Assembly: GCA_031373665.1 (NCBI GenBank)
Contig: JANMMZ010000054.1
Location: forward strand, 36,760 to 100,759
Reading direction: 5' to 3'
DNA: 64,000 bases
Source: M3007 sp031373665
Lineage (GTDB): Bacteria; Bacteroidota; Bacteroidia; Chitinophagales; Saprospiraceae
Part shown: positions 1-10,285 of the stretch, piece by piece
How the letters are laid out: every line of letters begins with the position of its first letter
Numbering within the stretch: position 1 is the stretch's first letter
The notes under the pieces: generated by a model
Database searches by the model: none
Seen by the model: only the letters and a program-made list of their open reading frames with translations
Told to the model about the DNA's origin: nothing
Translations under genes and position numbers: made by a program

Positions 1-907
1 GGCAACGATCATAACCGATTTTAGAGCAAGGACGGCAGGAGAGGCCCAATACTTCCATATTGATATTCAGATCCATCCCTTCTGGATAAAAGGGATACAT
101 CCCAAATTCAGGGATGGTATTACCCCAAAAACTGATGATATGCTTTCTAAATGCTGCTGCTACGTGCATCAGTCCGGTATCGTGTGTTAATATGGTATGC
201 GCTTGCCTTACCATAGACGCCGACTGGTGCAATGATAGTACTCCGCACTGATTGATGATATGGCTGCTATGATCTGCTATGCGTTTCCCTTGCTCTTGTT
301 CGGCCGAGCCTCCTAGTAAAACAATGGGCAGTGTTGATTTTTTACAATATTGAATGATCTGTGCCTCGGGAACTCGTTTGGTAAAGTGTGTAGCCCCGAT
401 CACAAAAGCATTATATGCGCCGATGGAAAGCGGGGGGAGATTTTTTGAAAGGTCAATTTCTTGGTCAGGTGGTATGAAATAATCCAACCCTTGTCCATCG
501 TATCTGATACCAAGGTGGTGCACGGCTTCAAAATAACGATGGACAATGTGGACGTTCGGAAGGTGATTGATCTTGAGGTTGACCATTTTCCATTTTTCCC
601 AGTTAAGTTTTGGGAACGTAGAGGCAGGCCGACCAAGCAATAGTTTTAAGTGCGCTGTGCGCAGGTTGTGATGGAGATCAATGACTTGATCATATTGGTT
701 TAACTTCAGTTCACCGATGACCTCCTTGATATTTTTTGTAAAAGTATAAACCTGATCAATATAGGGATTGGAGGCTACAATGTTTTCAAAACTATGTTTG
801 GTCAAATAATGTATTTCTGCACCCAATTGCTTTTTGAGGCAACGAATCACGGGACTTGTCAATACAATATCGCCAATGGAACTAAAACGGAGTATGAGTA
901 CCTTCAC
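1..907 (-). CDS. Glycosyltransferase family 9 (LPS heptosyltransferase-like), 3'-truncated by window edge
   Basis: The reading frame is open from a GTG at 907 to the window edge (about 302 codons), so the C-terminus is missing. The N-terminus reads VKVLILRFSSIGDIVLTSP, the signature opening of ADP-heptose:LPS heptosyltransferases (GT9, GT-B fold). Later come LLGGSAEQ, THDTGLMHVAAA near residue 243 (the nucleotide-sugar-binding DTGxMH motif), FWGNTIPEFGMYPF, and a CRPC...C motif just before the edge. The GTG is chosen because the family motif starts at once and no ATG precedes it; it lies 8 nt after the stop of the upstream giant gene, so the two may be co-transcribed. The family adds a sugar to lipid A-core or a similar envelope glycan in the cytoplasm. 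The substrate cannot be told from sequence. Confidence 0.9.
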   Translation of the reverse strand, partial: MKVLILRFSSIGDIVLTSPVIRCLKKQLGAEIHYLTKHSFENIVASNPYIDQVYTFTKNIKEVIGELKLNQYDQVIDLHHNLRTAHLKLLLGRPASTFPKLNWEKWKMVNLKINHLPNVHIVHRYFEAVHHLGIRYDGQGLDYFIPPDQEIDLSKNLPPLSIGAYNAFVIGATHFTKRVPEAQIIQYCKKSTLPIVLLGGSAEQEQGKRIADHSSHIINQCGVLSLHQSASMVRQAHTILTHDTGLMHVAAAFRKHIISFWGNTIPEFGMYPFYPEGMDLNINMEVLGLSCRPCSKIGYDRC

Positions 908-915
908 AGGGTTGT

Positions 916-3900
916 TTACTTGATCACCGTAATATCACCACTAAATATTTCGGTTTCGCCATCTACATACGTCACCTCTACCACATAAATATATACACCG
1001 GGGGTTACTTTCTTGCCCCTGTGGGTGCCGCGCCAACCTAATTGGGGATCATTGGGGGCAAAATCGTTGTTTTCAAACATCAAATTGCCCCACCGGTCAT
1101 AAATTCGAAGGAAATTCACTTTGAGTACCTCGTCTCCAGCAAATACCGTCAATATATCATTAAAATTGGTAGAGTTTGGATCAAAAATATTGGGTATATA
1201 CACCCTCGTGTCCCTTCTTACAGTGATCGCTATTTCATCACGGGCACTACACCCAGAAGTATCCACAGCCAGCACTGAGTAACGGATGGTTTCAAGTGTC
1301 TTGGTGATCACTGATACACTATCAGCGCGGTTCAAATAGGTTGGGGGAGTCCATGTAATATTGCCAAGGGCATCAAAATTATTATCAGCGAACAATTCCA
1401 AAGAATCACCAAGACTAATTACCTGATCTGGGCCTAGGTTCACTATTAGGTCTTGTGGTTGATCCACAAAAGTATCCAATACCGTAGTACAACCATTGGC
1501 ATCTGTGATCGCAACCTCGTAAGCCCCTGCGGGTAAGTTATTGATCAAGATCGGGAATGTATCAGACTCCGTTTCAGGAACACCATTAAGCGTAATGACA
1601 AATGGCCCTGCTCCACCAAGAATATCAACAATCTCAATGGCTCCATCGCGATCACCATAGCAGGTAGTCATATCTGTAGCCACTTCAAATAGTAGGGCAG
1701 GCGGCTCATTTAACTCAAAAGAAACAGAATCAACACAGCCAATGAGATCAGTGACCGTCACTGCATAAGCACCTGCATCCAAGTTGTCAATCATCAGACC
1801 TGTGTTTCCACTATCCCAACTAGTATTGAATGGGGCTGTGCCGCCAGTGGTTGTAATAGTAATACTACCATCGCCTGCTTCTGGGCAACTTAAATTGAAC
1901 CCATTGTAATCGGATAATGTACCATTTATTTGTAACGAAGTAACCGTTACAGTGGCATCAGCACCGATGTTAGGCGAACAAGCATTGCTAGTTGCTACCA
2001 CACTAGATATGCTATAAGTGGTAGTGCTGGTGGGTGAAACACTGAATGTTTCACCACTTTGTACATTGTTTAATACAATAGGAGTGGCTCCGCCTGTGAT
2101 GTTCACATTGTACGAACTTCCTCCTGTTAGATTGAGTGTCAAAGTCACAGAATCGCCCAAACAAATGGTTTCATCGGTACTGATACTTCCAGCGGGTTCT
2201 TCACGCACAACAACATTGGCACTGCCTGTTACAGTGCCTTTACAATATGTATCCTCTACAGATACCAAGGTAATGGTTTGATTGGCTTGTAAGTTATTGG
2301 CCGTTATGTTGAATGTGTTGGCAGGTACTGTGATCGGAATTTGATTCACTCCATTGAGGGCAAATACCAATTTATAAGGCGATTGTCCTGTAAACAACAC
2401 TTGGAACATGGTGCTCTCTCCTGGACAAAGGGTATCAATACCAGTTATAGTGGCTGTAGGTGGCGCATGAAACACTACTGGAATACCGGGTGATAAAGAC
2501 AGGCAGGGATCTAAGGGATCTACGCTGCCTGTTGGGGTTTCATTGCCTGCAATGGCTGATAGATAGTAGGTAGTGCCAACCGTCATACTCGGCAAGAATG
2601 TAAACTCTGGTGTACTGCTCACGGCTACAATACCTAAGGGTAATAAGGCAACATCTTCGTACAAGATGTATTGCATGGCATCATCAGGGTCTAACATGGT
2701 ATTTCCACTGGTGGTCGCAAAGGCTATTTCATTGGTGCATACATCAATACTGCTTGGCCCAAGTGTGCCAGCATCGGTGGTGCATACGCAAGAAGGTTGA
2801 CCCATAATGGTACTAGAGCACCCAAGTGGATCAGTGATCACCGCTGAATAAGGCGATGCTCCAGCCATACTAATGGAGGTAAATATCGTATCCAATATTG
2901 TACCCATGATTCCAGTGACGTTATATACAGGGTTTGGACTAGAGCCATTGCTAATTCCAAAGGTCAGCACATAAGTCTCTGTCGCAAAGTCGCAAGTGGC
3001 CAATAGATTTGTGGCTATGGGTGCTGCATTTACTTGCACACTGGTATTCCCCATTACCGTACCTGAACAGTTGCCAGCACCTGATACGGATACCAAATTG
3101 TAAGTATTGATACCGGGTACAGCGATGGTTGGTTGGAATATATATGGACTGGATGTGGCTGTAGTAGTTTGGGTGGCTCCATTAGCCGTATAGACCAAAG
3201 TGTATGGCCCGGTGCCGGTCAAAATAGCCGTAAGATTCAGTGGTTGGCCTTGGCAAATAGCCATGGGGCCACTCAAATCAGCTGTTACCACTGGTCTCCA
3301 TGTTACGGTAGGCCCAATCACAATATCTACACAAGGGTCAGTCAAATCTATGACACCGCCAAGTGGATCGCCTGCCACTGCTACTATATAATAGGTATTA
3401 CCCGGAATAGTGATACCATTTATAAAGGAGAAACTAGCACTCGTGTTAGTACCCAATACCGTCCAAGTGAGTGGATTTGTGGTGGTCACTAGATAATATA
3501 ATAAGACATCGCCCGCTGGTAGATTGGTTCCCGTAGCACCCGGTATTGAAACCGCAATCGGGGTGCATAAGGTAACTGGTGATAATCCCATCACACCCGC
3601 ACTGGTCTGACAAGCGCAATTGGATACACCAGATGATGTGAAACTGTTACAATTCCAAATATCCGTCAGTGTAAATGAATATGGCGTAACCGAACTAATG
3701 GGATCACTGATAAAATGACCATTTGCAGGGTTGATCATTCCGGGTAGGTTGGCTACTTGCATGGTAGTCAAATCTCCTTGTGTAATATCAAATTCAACCG
3801 TATAGGTTTGGAAATCAGGCGAACAAACTGTTGCTATATTAATGGCCAGTGGGGCAGGGTGTACCGTTACTACCGCTTGTCCTGTAACCGTGCCAGCACA

Positions 3901-6900
3901 GTTCACATCAGTAACAGAGGTCAAAAGTAACGTAGTGGTTTGTGTCAGGTTCACCAGTATGCTAAAGGCATTTCCAGTGATATTGGGTACATTGATTGGT
4001 GTTCCATTGCTTGTATAGGTCAATGAGTATGGAGGTGTGCCAGTCAAGGTAACCAAAACAGATTGAGGTACGCCTGGACAAGCATTAAAATTACCAGAGA
4101 TACTTGCGGTTGGAGCAAGGTTCCACATAACAGGTGTGCCGGGAGCCACAGATAGACAAGGATCCAAGAGGTTTATTTGGCCTCCGCCCCCATCGTTGCC
4201 TACTACCGATGAAACATAGTATGTGAAACCTGTTTGCATCGGTGGCATAAATGTAAAAGAAGGCGTAGTGCTAATGGCCAACACACTGCCAATGGTGGTG
4301 CCGGGCAAATCATGTAGATAATACAATTGCAAGTCATCTGAACTGACGACCGCACCAGTTGGGGGCAATACAACTAGGGGGATCCCAGTGCAAGCCTCTA
4401 CAGGAGAGATATTCATCATGCCAGCATCATTGGTACACGCACAGTTGGATACGCCACTGATCGTATCAATACCACAGTTAAATGCATCAGCAACAGTACC
4501 AAAAAAGGGCGATGCAAATGGAATTGGATCGGAGGTGAATAAATTAGCGGTCAATGTTCCGGTGATTCCTGTAAAAGTAAATGGTGGAGCCCCAGAAATC
4601 ACATTAAAGGTAACCACATAGGTTCCAGTAGTATAATCACAAACAGGGATCGGTAGGCCAATCACAGGAGGAGTACCAACCACAATATCCACTGCTCCAG
4701 TTGTTGTTCCTTGAGTGCAATACTTATCACTTATATTAGTGATGGTGACACTTGCTGATGTAGTTGGTATCACTACCAAATCATAGGTGGACGCGGTAAT
4801 ATTCGTTACAGGGGCTTGTAAAATACCTCCAATAGTAGCCGTAAATGAAAATGGAGGCGTTCCAGTAAAATTAATCGGGATGATCGTAGTGTCCCCAATG
4901 CAAATTAGGTCTTGTAAGGTTGGAATAGTGGCCGTTGGGGGGGCAAAAAATATGACAGGAGTACCTTGCGATACGGAAAGGCAAACATCCGTCAAATCAA
5001 TTTGGCTTATTGGGGCAGGATTGCCCGCAATGGCGGATATGTAATAAATTTGCCCCAAATTCATACCTGCTACAAACCCAAAAGTAGGGGTCGTATTCCA
5101 GCCAATCACCGTACCTAATGGAAGGCTAGGGTTGGTATGTAGCATAAAACGAAGGTTGTCATTTCCATCGTTGACATAATTATTGTTGTGTACGGCAGTA
5201 GCCAACGAACTGGCACAAGCCCTGATGGTATCAAGTAGCATGGTGCCTGCTTGGGTCATGCAATTGCAAGTATTGGCACCCATCACTGTGACATTACCAC
5301 AATTATTGGCATCTCTAAACACAAAATTATAGCCGCTGGCATTTGGAATACTGGTGCTTGTAAATTGAGCACCAGTAAACGACCCTGATCCACTCACCAA
5401 GGTTAGGGGCAAGGTGGCGCCCAGCACATTGAAGGAGACAACATATGTGCCTGCGGCGGCATTGCAATTAAGTTGTAGGTTGGTATAACTTGGTATCTGA
5501 TTGATAGTAATGGTGGCCGTTGGGGTCACAATGATGCCAGTACAACCAGGTGATTCAATGCTTGTAATCGTATAAACCGTGGTCATATTGGTCACCACAT
5601 CAATAATATAAGGGTCATCAAAGGTTGTGACAGGTGGTTGAGCGATCCCGTCTTTGGTATAGGTAAATGTGAAAGGGCCTGTTCCTGTAAAATCAACCAT
5701 GACGCTGGTATCTACACTATTACAGAATGTTTTAGTGCCTAATATATCAACCGTAGGAGGCGTAAATACAAATACCCAAGTGCTGCCGCTCACAGTACCT
5801 GTGCAAGTACCATTGCTAAGACTTACTAAGGAGTAATTGGTACCAACAGTTGGGTTTACTGTAAAGGTATATGGACTAGATGGCGCAACAATAGGACCAA
5901 TGACGGTCGTCATAGAATTGGCAATTGTTTGATAGAAAAATGTATAAGGGCCAGTGCCAGTAAACGTAACGGTGATGCCGATACCTGTAGTTCCACCTTG
6001 ACATATTTGTCCGCCACCTGAAAGTACTGCCGTCAAAGGGGGCGATACTGTAACCAATGCAGAACCTGAAACCGATCCGGTGCAACCACTGGAAGAAACC
6101 CCCGTCAGTACATAACTCGTTGTTGTACTAGGAGTAACACTTAGTATGAATGGATCATTTGATGTCATAATGGGCGTTTGAACCACTCCGTTAGCAGTAT
6201 AATTGACGGTAAATACGCCAGATCCAGTAAAATCTATGCTCAAGTTTGCTGGAAGCCCGCTGCATATAGATTGTGTGCCAGATAGTACCGCCATTGGAGG
6301 AGAGCCTATGGTAACAATGTAAGTTCCATTTACCGTGCCGCTACAAGCAGCATTAGCCACACTGGTGAGTGTGTAGGTTGTGGTACCTGGGCCTGGGTTT
6401 ACCATGATTTCATAACTGACGAGGCTGGTGGTAATAGCAGGTTGATCTACGCCATTGATCGCATATACAAATGTATATGGAGCATCGCCCACAAAAAACA
6501 CTTCAATCATTTGGGGTATATTAGCGCAAACACTCACATTGCCAGACATCAAAGATGCTGTCAGTGCTGGAGCCACCATCACATTAATAAATCCACTGAC
6601 TGTGCCTGCACACCCACTATCGTCTGTCATACTGGTGAGCGTAATCGTCGCATCTCCGAGTATCGGCTCGGAAGGGAAAATATAAGGATCGTTGCTCGTG
6701 ACAATAGGAGCCTGATCAGTACCATCTATAGCATATACAAATGTATAGGGAGGTGTCCCGCCCGAAAAATTAATATTTAGGATGGCAGGTTGCCCTTCGC
6801 ACACCGTACTACTACCGCTCAATGTAAGATCTGCCAATGGTGATGGTCCCACCGATACTGTAACAGAGGCAATAGGGCCGAGGCAAAGTCCATTAGTTAA

Positions 6901-8382
6901 GTTTCGTACAAAATAGGTGGTTGCACTGGGGGGTGTAATCGATATAATAAACGGATTGTCGGTGGTAGTATAGGTATCCAATAATGCTGCACCTGCATAA
7001 AACCCGAAAGTGTATGGAGGATTTCCAGTAAAATTGATCTCCAAATCAACCATTCCACCTGAACAAATGGGAGCAACTGGAGCAAACATAGCAGTGGGTA
7101 AATCAATCACCTCAACTGTCGTAGCGGCTGGTGTACCACATGCCCCTGTAGGCGTAAAAGTAAGGGCTATGGATCCACTCTGTCCTGTGGCATTAAAACT
7201 GGTTCCTGAAACCCCTGGCCCAGCCCAAACACCACCCGGCACCAAAGGATCTGCAATAGTGGTTAGGTTAAAATTGTTGATATTTTTACAAATATTCGCA
7301 GTACCCAGATTGGGCATAGGGCAAGGTACATCAAAGCCCAAATAATTGGTAAATGTTTGGGCGCATCCTCCAGGCAAAGGCTCATAGATACCTACTACAA
7401 AATAAGGGCCATCATTGCACCATGCAGGATCTACTGTCACAGTAAGCGGGTCAATAGTAAGGGGAGAAGGGCCATTTCCGGGCAAGCCCGGAAATCCGCT
7501 TGGGTAACCACATCCAGCATTGCCGTAGGCAACTAAGTTGATGATTGGAATCAGGCCAACAAAACCTCCATCAGCACCAGGTATTGAACTAGGTGTGTAA
7601 GTCAATGATTGCGACCAACAGCCTATAGAAACCGTGGTGGTCCGAGGAGATGCGCCTAGGTTTGTAAATGCACCCGTAGTACGGGAACAATCGCTTTGCA
7701 AAACATAGATAGTACCTGCTACGGCACAAAGTCCGTTGAAATTATAGTCTTGGTCGGCATCGGCACTTGTAAATACCAGTACTGGTACTCCCGGTGGCAC
7801 TACCTCGCCTGCTCCTACGCCTACTATCGTAGAGGCGGGGCAATCTGATTGGATGCTGCTCAGTAAACTCCCGCTGGGAGATTGGAACCCACATCCACTG
7901 CCAATATCATCATTGCCAGCCCCGCCATTGTTATTAGCATCATAATCTACGGTCAAATCACTGACATTGAACCCACCGCCCGAATAAAGAGCCAACCACT
8001 CGTTGTTTTCTTCCGTACCACAGGCATTCACAAATATGCCCAAAAACAATGGATTGGGGGCGCAAGGCGTAGGCGGAGTGGTCGTAATGTCGGAACAGCC
8101 CAAAAGCGTAGATCCGCCCCCATAAGGGTTAAAGTTATTGGTCGTACCCATGTACCAGTTGATACAATCACCTGCCTGCAATCCTGTGCCAGTAGGAGTC
8201 AGTGTAAACATTTCACCGGGGCAGAGCGCACAGGGGTTAGACCCTACGGCGCAGTCTGATGAGACAAAAGTTGCGTTTTGACCCAAGGTTGGGCATTGGG
8301 CATAGGATGGTGATAGTAAAACACAAATACTGCAACAAACTACAAAGGCCGTGGCGGTTTTGGAAAACAGATTAAGAGTCAT
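916..8382 (-). CDS. Giant T9SS-secreted repeat protein with gliding-associated C-terminal (type B sorting) domain
   Basis: The protein has 2488 residues. Residues 1-29 are a signal peptide ending SPSYAQ. About 30-420 is a Cys-rich region with a stretch resembling a lamin-tail domain (NEWLALYSGGGFNVSDLTVD). From about 430 there are many Ig-like units of about 95 residues (pattern C-x-G-x(5)-I-x-F-T-G-x-x-P-Y-T-F). Between about 1030 and 2130 lie four super-repeats, each opening with CxC..(D/Q/S)AG at residues 1039, 1314, 1589 and 1865. About 2150-2300 holds two SprB-type repeats (GGTAPF..SW; AGAYAVTVTD). Residues from about 2394 form the CHU_C domain (VYIPNIFDPN.., LRIYDRWGNLMFEN), the T9SS type B signal. 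Expected at the cell surface or secreted; an adhesin or matrix role is inference. Flanked by CotH upstream and GT9 downstream on the same strand. Confidence 0.93.
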   Translation of the reverse strand: MTLNLFSKTATAFVVCCSICVLLSPSYAQCPTLGQNATFVSSDCAVGSNPCALCPGEMFTLTPTGTGLQAGDCINWYMGTTNNFNPYGGGSTLLGCSDITTTPPTPCAPNPLFLGIFVNACGTEENNEWLALYSGGGFNVSDLTVDYDANNNGGAGNDDIGSGCGFQSPSGSLLSSIQSDCPASTIVGVGAGEVVPPGVPVLVFTSADADQDYNFNGLCAVAGTIYVLQSDCSRTTGAFTNLGASPRTTTVSIGCWSQSLTYTPSSIPGADGGFVGLIPIINLVAYGNAGCGYPSGFPGLPGNGPSPLTIDPLTVTVDPAWCNDGPYFVVGIYEPLPGGCAQTFTNYLGFDVPCPMPNLGTANICKNINNFNLTTIADPLVPGGVWAGPGVSGTSFNATGQSGSIALTFTPTGACGTPAATTVEVIDLPTAMFAPVAPICSGGMVDLEINFTGNPPYTFGFYAGAALLDTYTTTDNPFIISITPPSATTYFVRNLTNGLCLGPIASVTVSVGPSPLADLTLSGSSTVCEGQPAILNINFSGGTPPYTFVYAIDGTDQAPIVTSNDPYIFPSEPILGDATITLTSMTDDSGCAGTVSGFINVMVAPALTASLMSGNVSVCANIPQMIEVFFVGDAPYTFVYAINGVDQPAITTSLVSYEIMVNPGPGTTTYTLTSVANAACSGTVNGTYIVTIGSPPMAVLSGTQSICSGLPANLSIDFTGSGVFTVNYTANGVVQTPIMTSNDPFILSVTPSTTTSYVLTGVSSSGCTGSVSGSALVTVSPPLTAVLSGGGQICQGGTTGIGITVTFTGTGPYTFFYQTIANSMTTVIGPIVAPSSPYTFTVNPTVGTNYSLVSLSNGTCTGTVSGSTWVFVFTPPTVDILGTKTFCNSVDTSVMVDFTGTGPFTFTYTKDGIAQPPVTTFDDPYIIDVVTNMTTVYTITSIESPGCTGIIVTPTATITINQIPSYTNLQLNCNAAAGTYVVSFNVLGATLPLTLVSGSGSFTGAQFTSTSIPNASGYNFVFRDANNCGNVTVMGANTCNCMTQAGTMLLDTIRACASSLATAVHNNNYVNDGNDNLRFMLHTNPSLPLGTVIGWNTTPTFGFVAGMNLGQIYYISAIAGNPAPISQIDLTDVCLSVSQGTPVIFFAPPTATIPTLQDLICIGDTTIIPINFTGTPPFSFTATIGGILQAPVTNITASTYDLVVIPTTSASVTITNISDKYCTQGTTTGAVDIVVGTPPVIGLPIPVCDYTTGTYVVTFNVISGAPPFTFTGITGTLTANLFTSDPIPFASPFFGTVADAFNCGIDTISGVSNCACTNDAGMMNISPVEACTGIPLVVLPPTGAVVSSDDLQLYYLHDLPGTTIGSVLAISTTPSFTFMPPMQTGFTYYVSSVVGNDGGGGQINLLDPCLSVAPGTPVMWNLAPTASISGNFNACPGVPQSVLVTLTGTPPYSLTYTSNGTPINVPNITGNAFSILVNLTQTTTLLLTSVTDVNCAGTVTGQAVVTVHPAPLAINIATVCSPDFQTYTVEFDITQGDLTTMQVANLPGMINPANGHFISDPISSVTPYSFTLTDIWNCNSFTSSGVSNCACQTSAGVMGLSPVTLCTPIAVSIPGATGTNLPAGDVLLYYLVTTTNPLTWTVLGTNTSASFSFINGITIPGNTYYIVAVAGDPLGGVIDLTDPCVDIVIGPTVTWRPVVTADLSGPMAICQGQPLNLTAILTGTGPYTLVYTANGATQTTTATSSPYIFQPTIAVPGINTYNLVSVSGAGNCSGTVMGNTSVQVNAAPIATNLLATCDFATETYVLTFGISNGSSPNPVYNVTGIMGTILDTIFTSISMAGASPYSAVITDPLGCSSTIMGQPSCVCTTDAGTLGPSSIDVCTNEIAFATTSGNTMLDPDDAMQYILYEDVALLPLGIVAVSSTPEFTFLPSMTVGTTYYLSAIAGNETPTGSVDPLDPCLSLSPGIPVVFHAPPTATITGIDTLCPGESTMFQVLFTGQSPYKLVFALNGVNQIPITVPANTFNITANNLQANQTITLVSVEDTYCKGTVTGSANVVVREEPAGSISTDETICLGDSVTLTLNLTGGSSYNVNITGGATPIVLNNVQSGETFSVSPTSTTTYSISSVVATSNACSPNIGADATVTVTSLQINGTLSDYNGFNLSCPEAGDGSITITTTGGTAPFNTSWDSGNTGLMIDNLDAGAYAVTVTDLIGCVDSVSFELNEPPALLFEVATDMTTCYGDRDGAIEIVDILGGAGPFVITLNGVPETESDTFPILINNLPAGAYEVAITDANGCTTVLDTFVDQPQDLIVNLGPDQVISLGDSLELFADNNFDALGNITWTPPTYLNRADSVSVITKTLETIRYSVLAVDTSGCSARDEIAITVRRDTRVYIPNIFDPNSTNFNDILTVFAGDEVLKVNFLRIYDRWGNLMFENNDFAPNDPQLGWRGTHRGKKVTPGVYIYVVEVTYVDGETEIFSGDITVIK

Positions 8383-8450
8383 GTTAACGAATGGATTATA
8401 ATACCAAGTTCAGTGATGTCAATGATTAGAGCCTTGGTAGTGTTAATATA

Positions 8451-10067
8451 TTACTTATTTAAATCGCTCAATTTTACTTTCGTAGGCTGCTTAGTGTAGC
8501 CTTGTGGAGTGTAGGACACGGTACCTGCATTTTCAGTTAAAATGTAGTAGTCCAATACCGCATCTGCAGATTTTGCATCAATGTTCATAGAGAATGATTT
8601 GACACCTGATGGCTTGTCTGTACCACTTTCTTCTGGCATCAACATGGGCGTATAAGCGTCCTTTTCATTAAACCGATAATAGATCCACATCCTTTTGGGA
8701 AACCTATCGGCCTTGGCTGAAATACGGAAAGCGTTTATTTTAGTATTGTCCAAACGAGCCCTTGATTGCACACTAATATCGGATACACTTGACGGCAATG
8801 CTGTCAGTTCTGGGTGCTTTTTTAAATATTGGCTGCGCTTAGCCATCAACTCTACCAAACCCGGAATTTTACTTTTTTTACCTACTGTTTCACGGATGCT
8901 TTTCTTGAAATCATCCATGTTATACGATTTGTGTTGATCTTCGCTGTACGGAATAGCGATAAGACCCTGCAACTCTAACGCCCGCTTTTCGTAACTGTTG
9001 TTGAGGAAATGTTCCTCCAAAATCTGGCGTATGTGAGCCAAATAAATCTTCTTGTATAAAGGCTCTTTGAGCAATTGGCTGATGAGTGGCTTATAAGGAT
9101 TGTTATCGTGCAACAGTGGATCCAGTTGTTGGAGATCTTTCAACTCCAAATCACTACCAGTACCAGTATTTTTATAACTACCAAAGGAGAGGTTTAAGTC
9201 CCATAAAACGGGCTGAAAATGCCCCGTTTGGTCTTTGTATAAATAATAATTGATGCTTTGTCCACCCGAATAACTGTTCAGATTGACCATAATATTATTC
9301 AGTGCCAGCATCCAAAGGGTGCGATCCACATCGAGTATTTTATCTATTTTTGAAGGATCTTGACTTAGAATTCTAGTCAGTTCCTGCAAATCAGCCCATC
9401 CGCCAGCAGAATTTATTTCAAAATTGCCTTTGTAACAATCTACATTATCTTCGTATTCCAATGATCCATTGATATTTTGCTTGCAAGTACTAGGGATATT
9501 TTCGGGCTTATAGTCAACGCCTGCTTTGAAAAACGCCCCTTTTGAAAAAGCAAAATTTGACTCTAAAAACTGTTTGTCAATACTTTCGATATTGATAAAT
9601 ATTCCTATGTATTCATCATTGATGAATAACTTACTAAATGAAGTCTGTGAAGTAGGTATGTACTTAGAAGCGATCTCATGAAATAACATTTCACGTACCA
9701 TACTTGGGTCACGAAGCGCGTTTGAAAGTTTCAAAGTGGTATGACCCTGATGGTTTTTATCTGCATCTAAGTGGTTCAACTTGATGGTCAGAGGGTTGCG
9801 TTTTAAACCACGCTGATATGATTTGTCTCCACGGAATCGGACACCCGTACCCTCATAGCGAACGCCATCAATGGTAGCAATCCCTTGAAGCATTCCGGCT
9901 CCATATATGCGCAATGAGTCAAGGGCATCCACCCAATTTTTCTCATTTAATGTTATTCTGATCTCGCCAATTGATTTTTTATCAAATAATGGACGAAGTG
10001 CCTTACCTGATTGGGCAAAAAAGGTAAAGGGTAGCGCGGCAAAAAGGACGATGAAGAATTTCTTCAT
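8451..10067 (-). CDS. CotH kinase-family secreted protein
   Basis: The protein has 538 residues and a signal peptide (MKKFFIVLFAALPFTFFAQ). CotH features are present in order: an N-terminal IGEIRITLNEKNW strand, the GVRFRGDKSYQRG loop near residues 75-87, LNHLDADKNHQGHTTLKLSNA, REMLFHEIASKY, a FKAG segment, the NYYLYKD strand, and the LWDLNLSFGSY motif near residue 285. CotH proteins are atypical protein-kinase-fold enzymes; bacterial members occur in exported contexts and can phosphorylate surface proteins. The last 90 or so residues look like a small beta-sandwich (RMWIYYRFNEKDAYTPM). No T9SS tail is evident. The next gene in the same direction is the giant surface protein 68 nt away, so modification of that protein is a conceivable but unproven role. 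Confidence 0.85.
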   Translation of the reverse strand: MKKFFIVLFAALPFTFFAQSGKALRPLFDKKSIGEIRITLNEKNWVDALDSLRIYGAGMLQGIATIDGVRYEGTGVRFRGDKSYQRGLKRNPLTIKLNHLDADKNHQGHTTLKLSNALRDPSMVREMLFHEIASKYIPTSQTSFSKLFINDEYIGIFINIESIDKQFLESNFAFSKGAFFKAGVDYKPENIPSTCKQNINGSLEYEDNVDCYKGNFEINSAGGWADLQELTRILSQDPSKIDKILDVDRTLWMLALNNIMVNLNSYSGGQSINYYLYKDQTGHFQPVLWDLNLSFGSYKNTGTGSDLELKDLQQLDPLLHDNNPYKPLISQLLKEPLYKKIYLAHIRQILEEHFLNNSYEKRALELQGLIAIPYSEDQHKSYNMDDFKKSIRETVGKKSKIPGLVELMAKRSQYLKKHPELTALPSSVSDISVQSRARLDNTKINAFRISAKADRFPKRMWIYYRFNEKDAYTPMLMPEESGTDKPSGVKSFSMNIDAKSADAVLDYYILTENAGTVSYTPQGYTKQPTKVKLSDLNK

Positions 10068-10285
10068 GGTTGAAAGTTAAACGGTTAATTAAATAGAAAA
10101 ATTTGGCCGCAATGATACGAAGACTTTTGGTTTTTACAGGTGAAATTTATGTTATATCCACTTTTGAAATTATTTAAACATTTTTTTTTATAAAAATATT
10201 GGTTCGTAAATTGAATTTTTCATACTTTCACGCCTTCTAAGGTCAACTAACAAGTCTTTTACAATAACAAAACAACAACGAAAGT

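Noticed and set aside
7882..8259. Open plus-strand frames opposite the giant gene and the other large genes
   Set aside because: They lie wholly within well-supported genes on the other strand, have no recognisable motifs and show atypical residue composition (Ile/Thr-rich), as expected for antisense frames.
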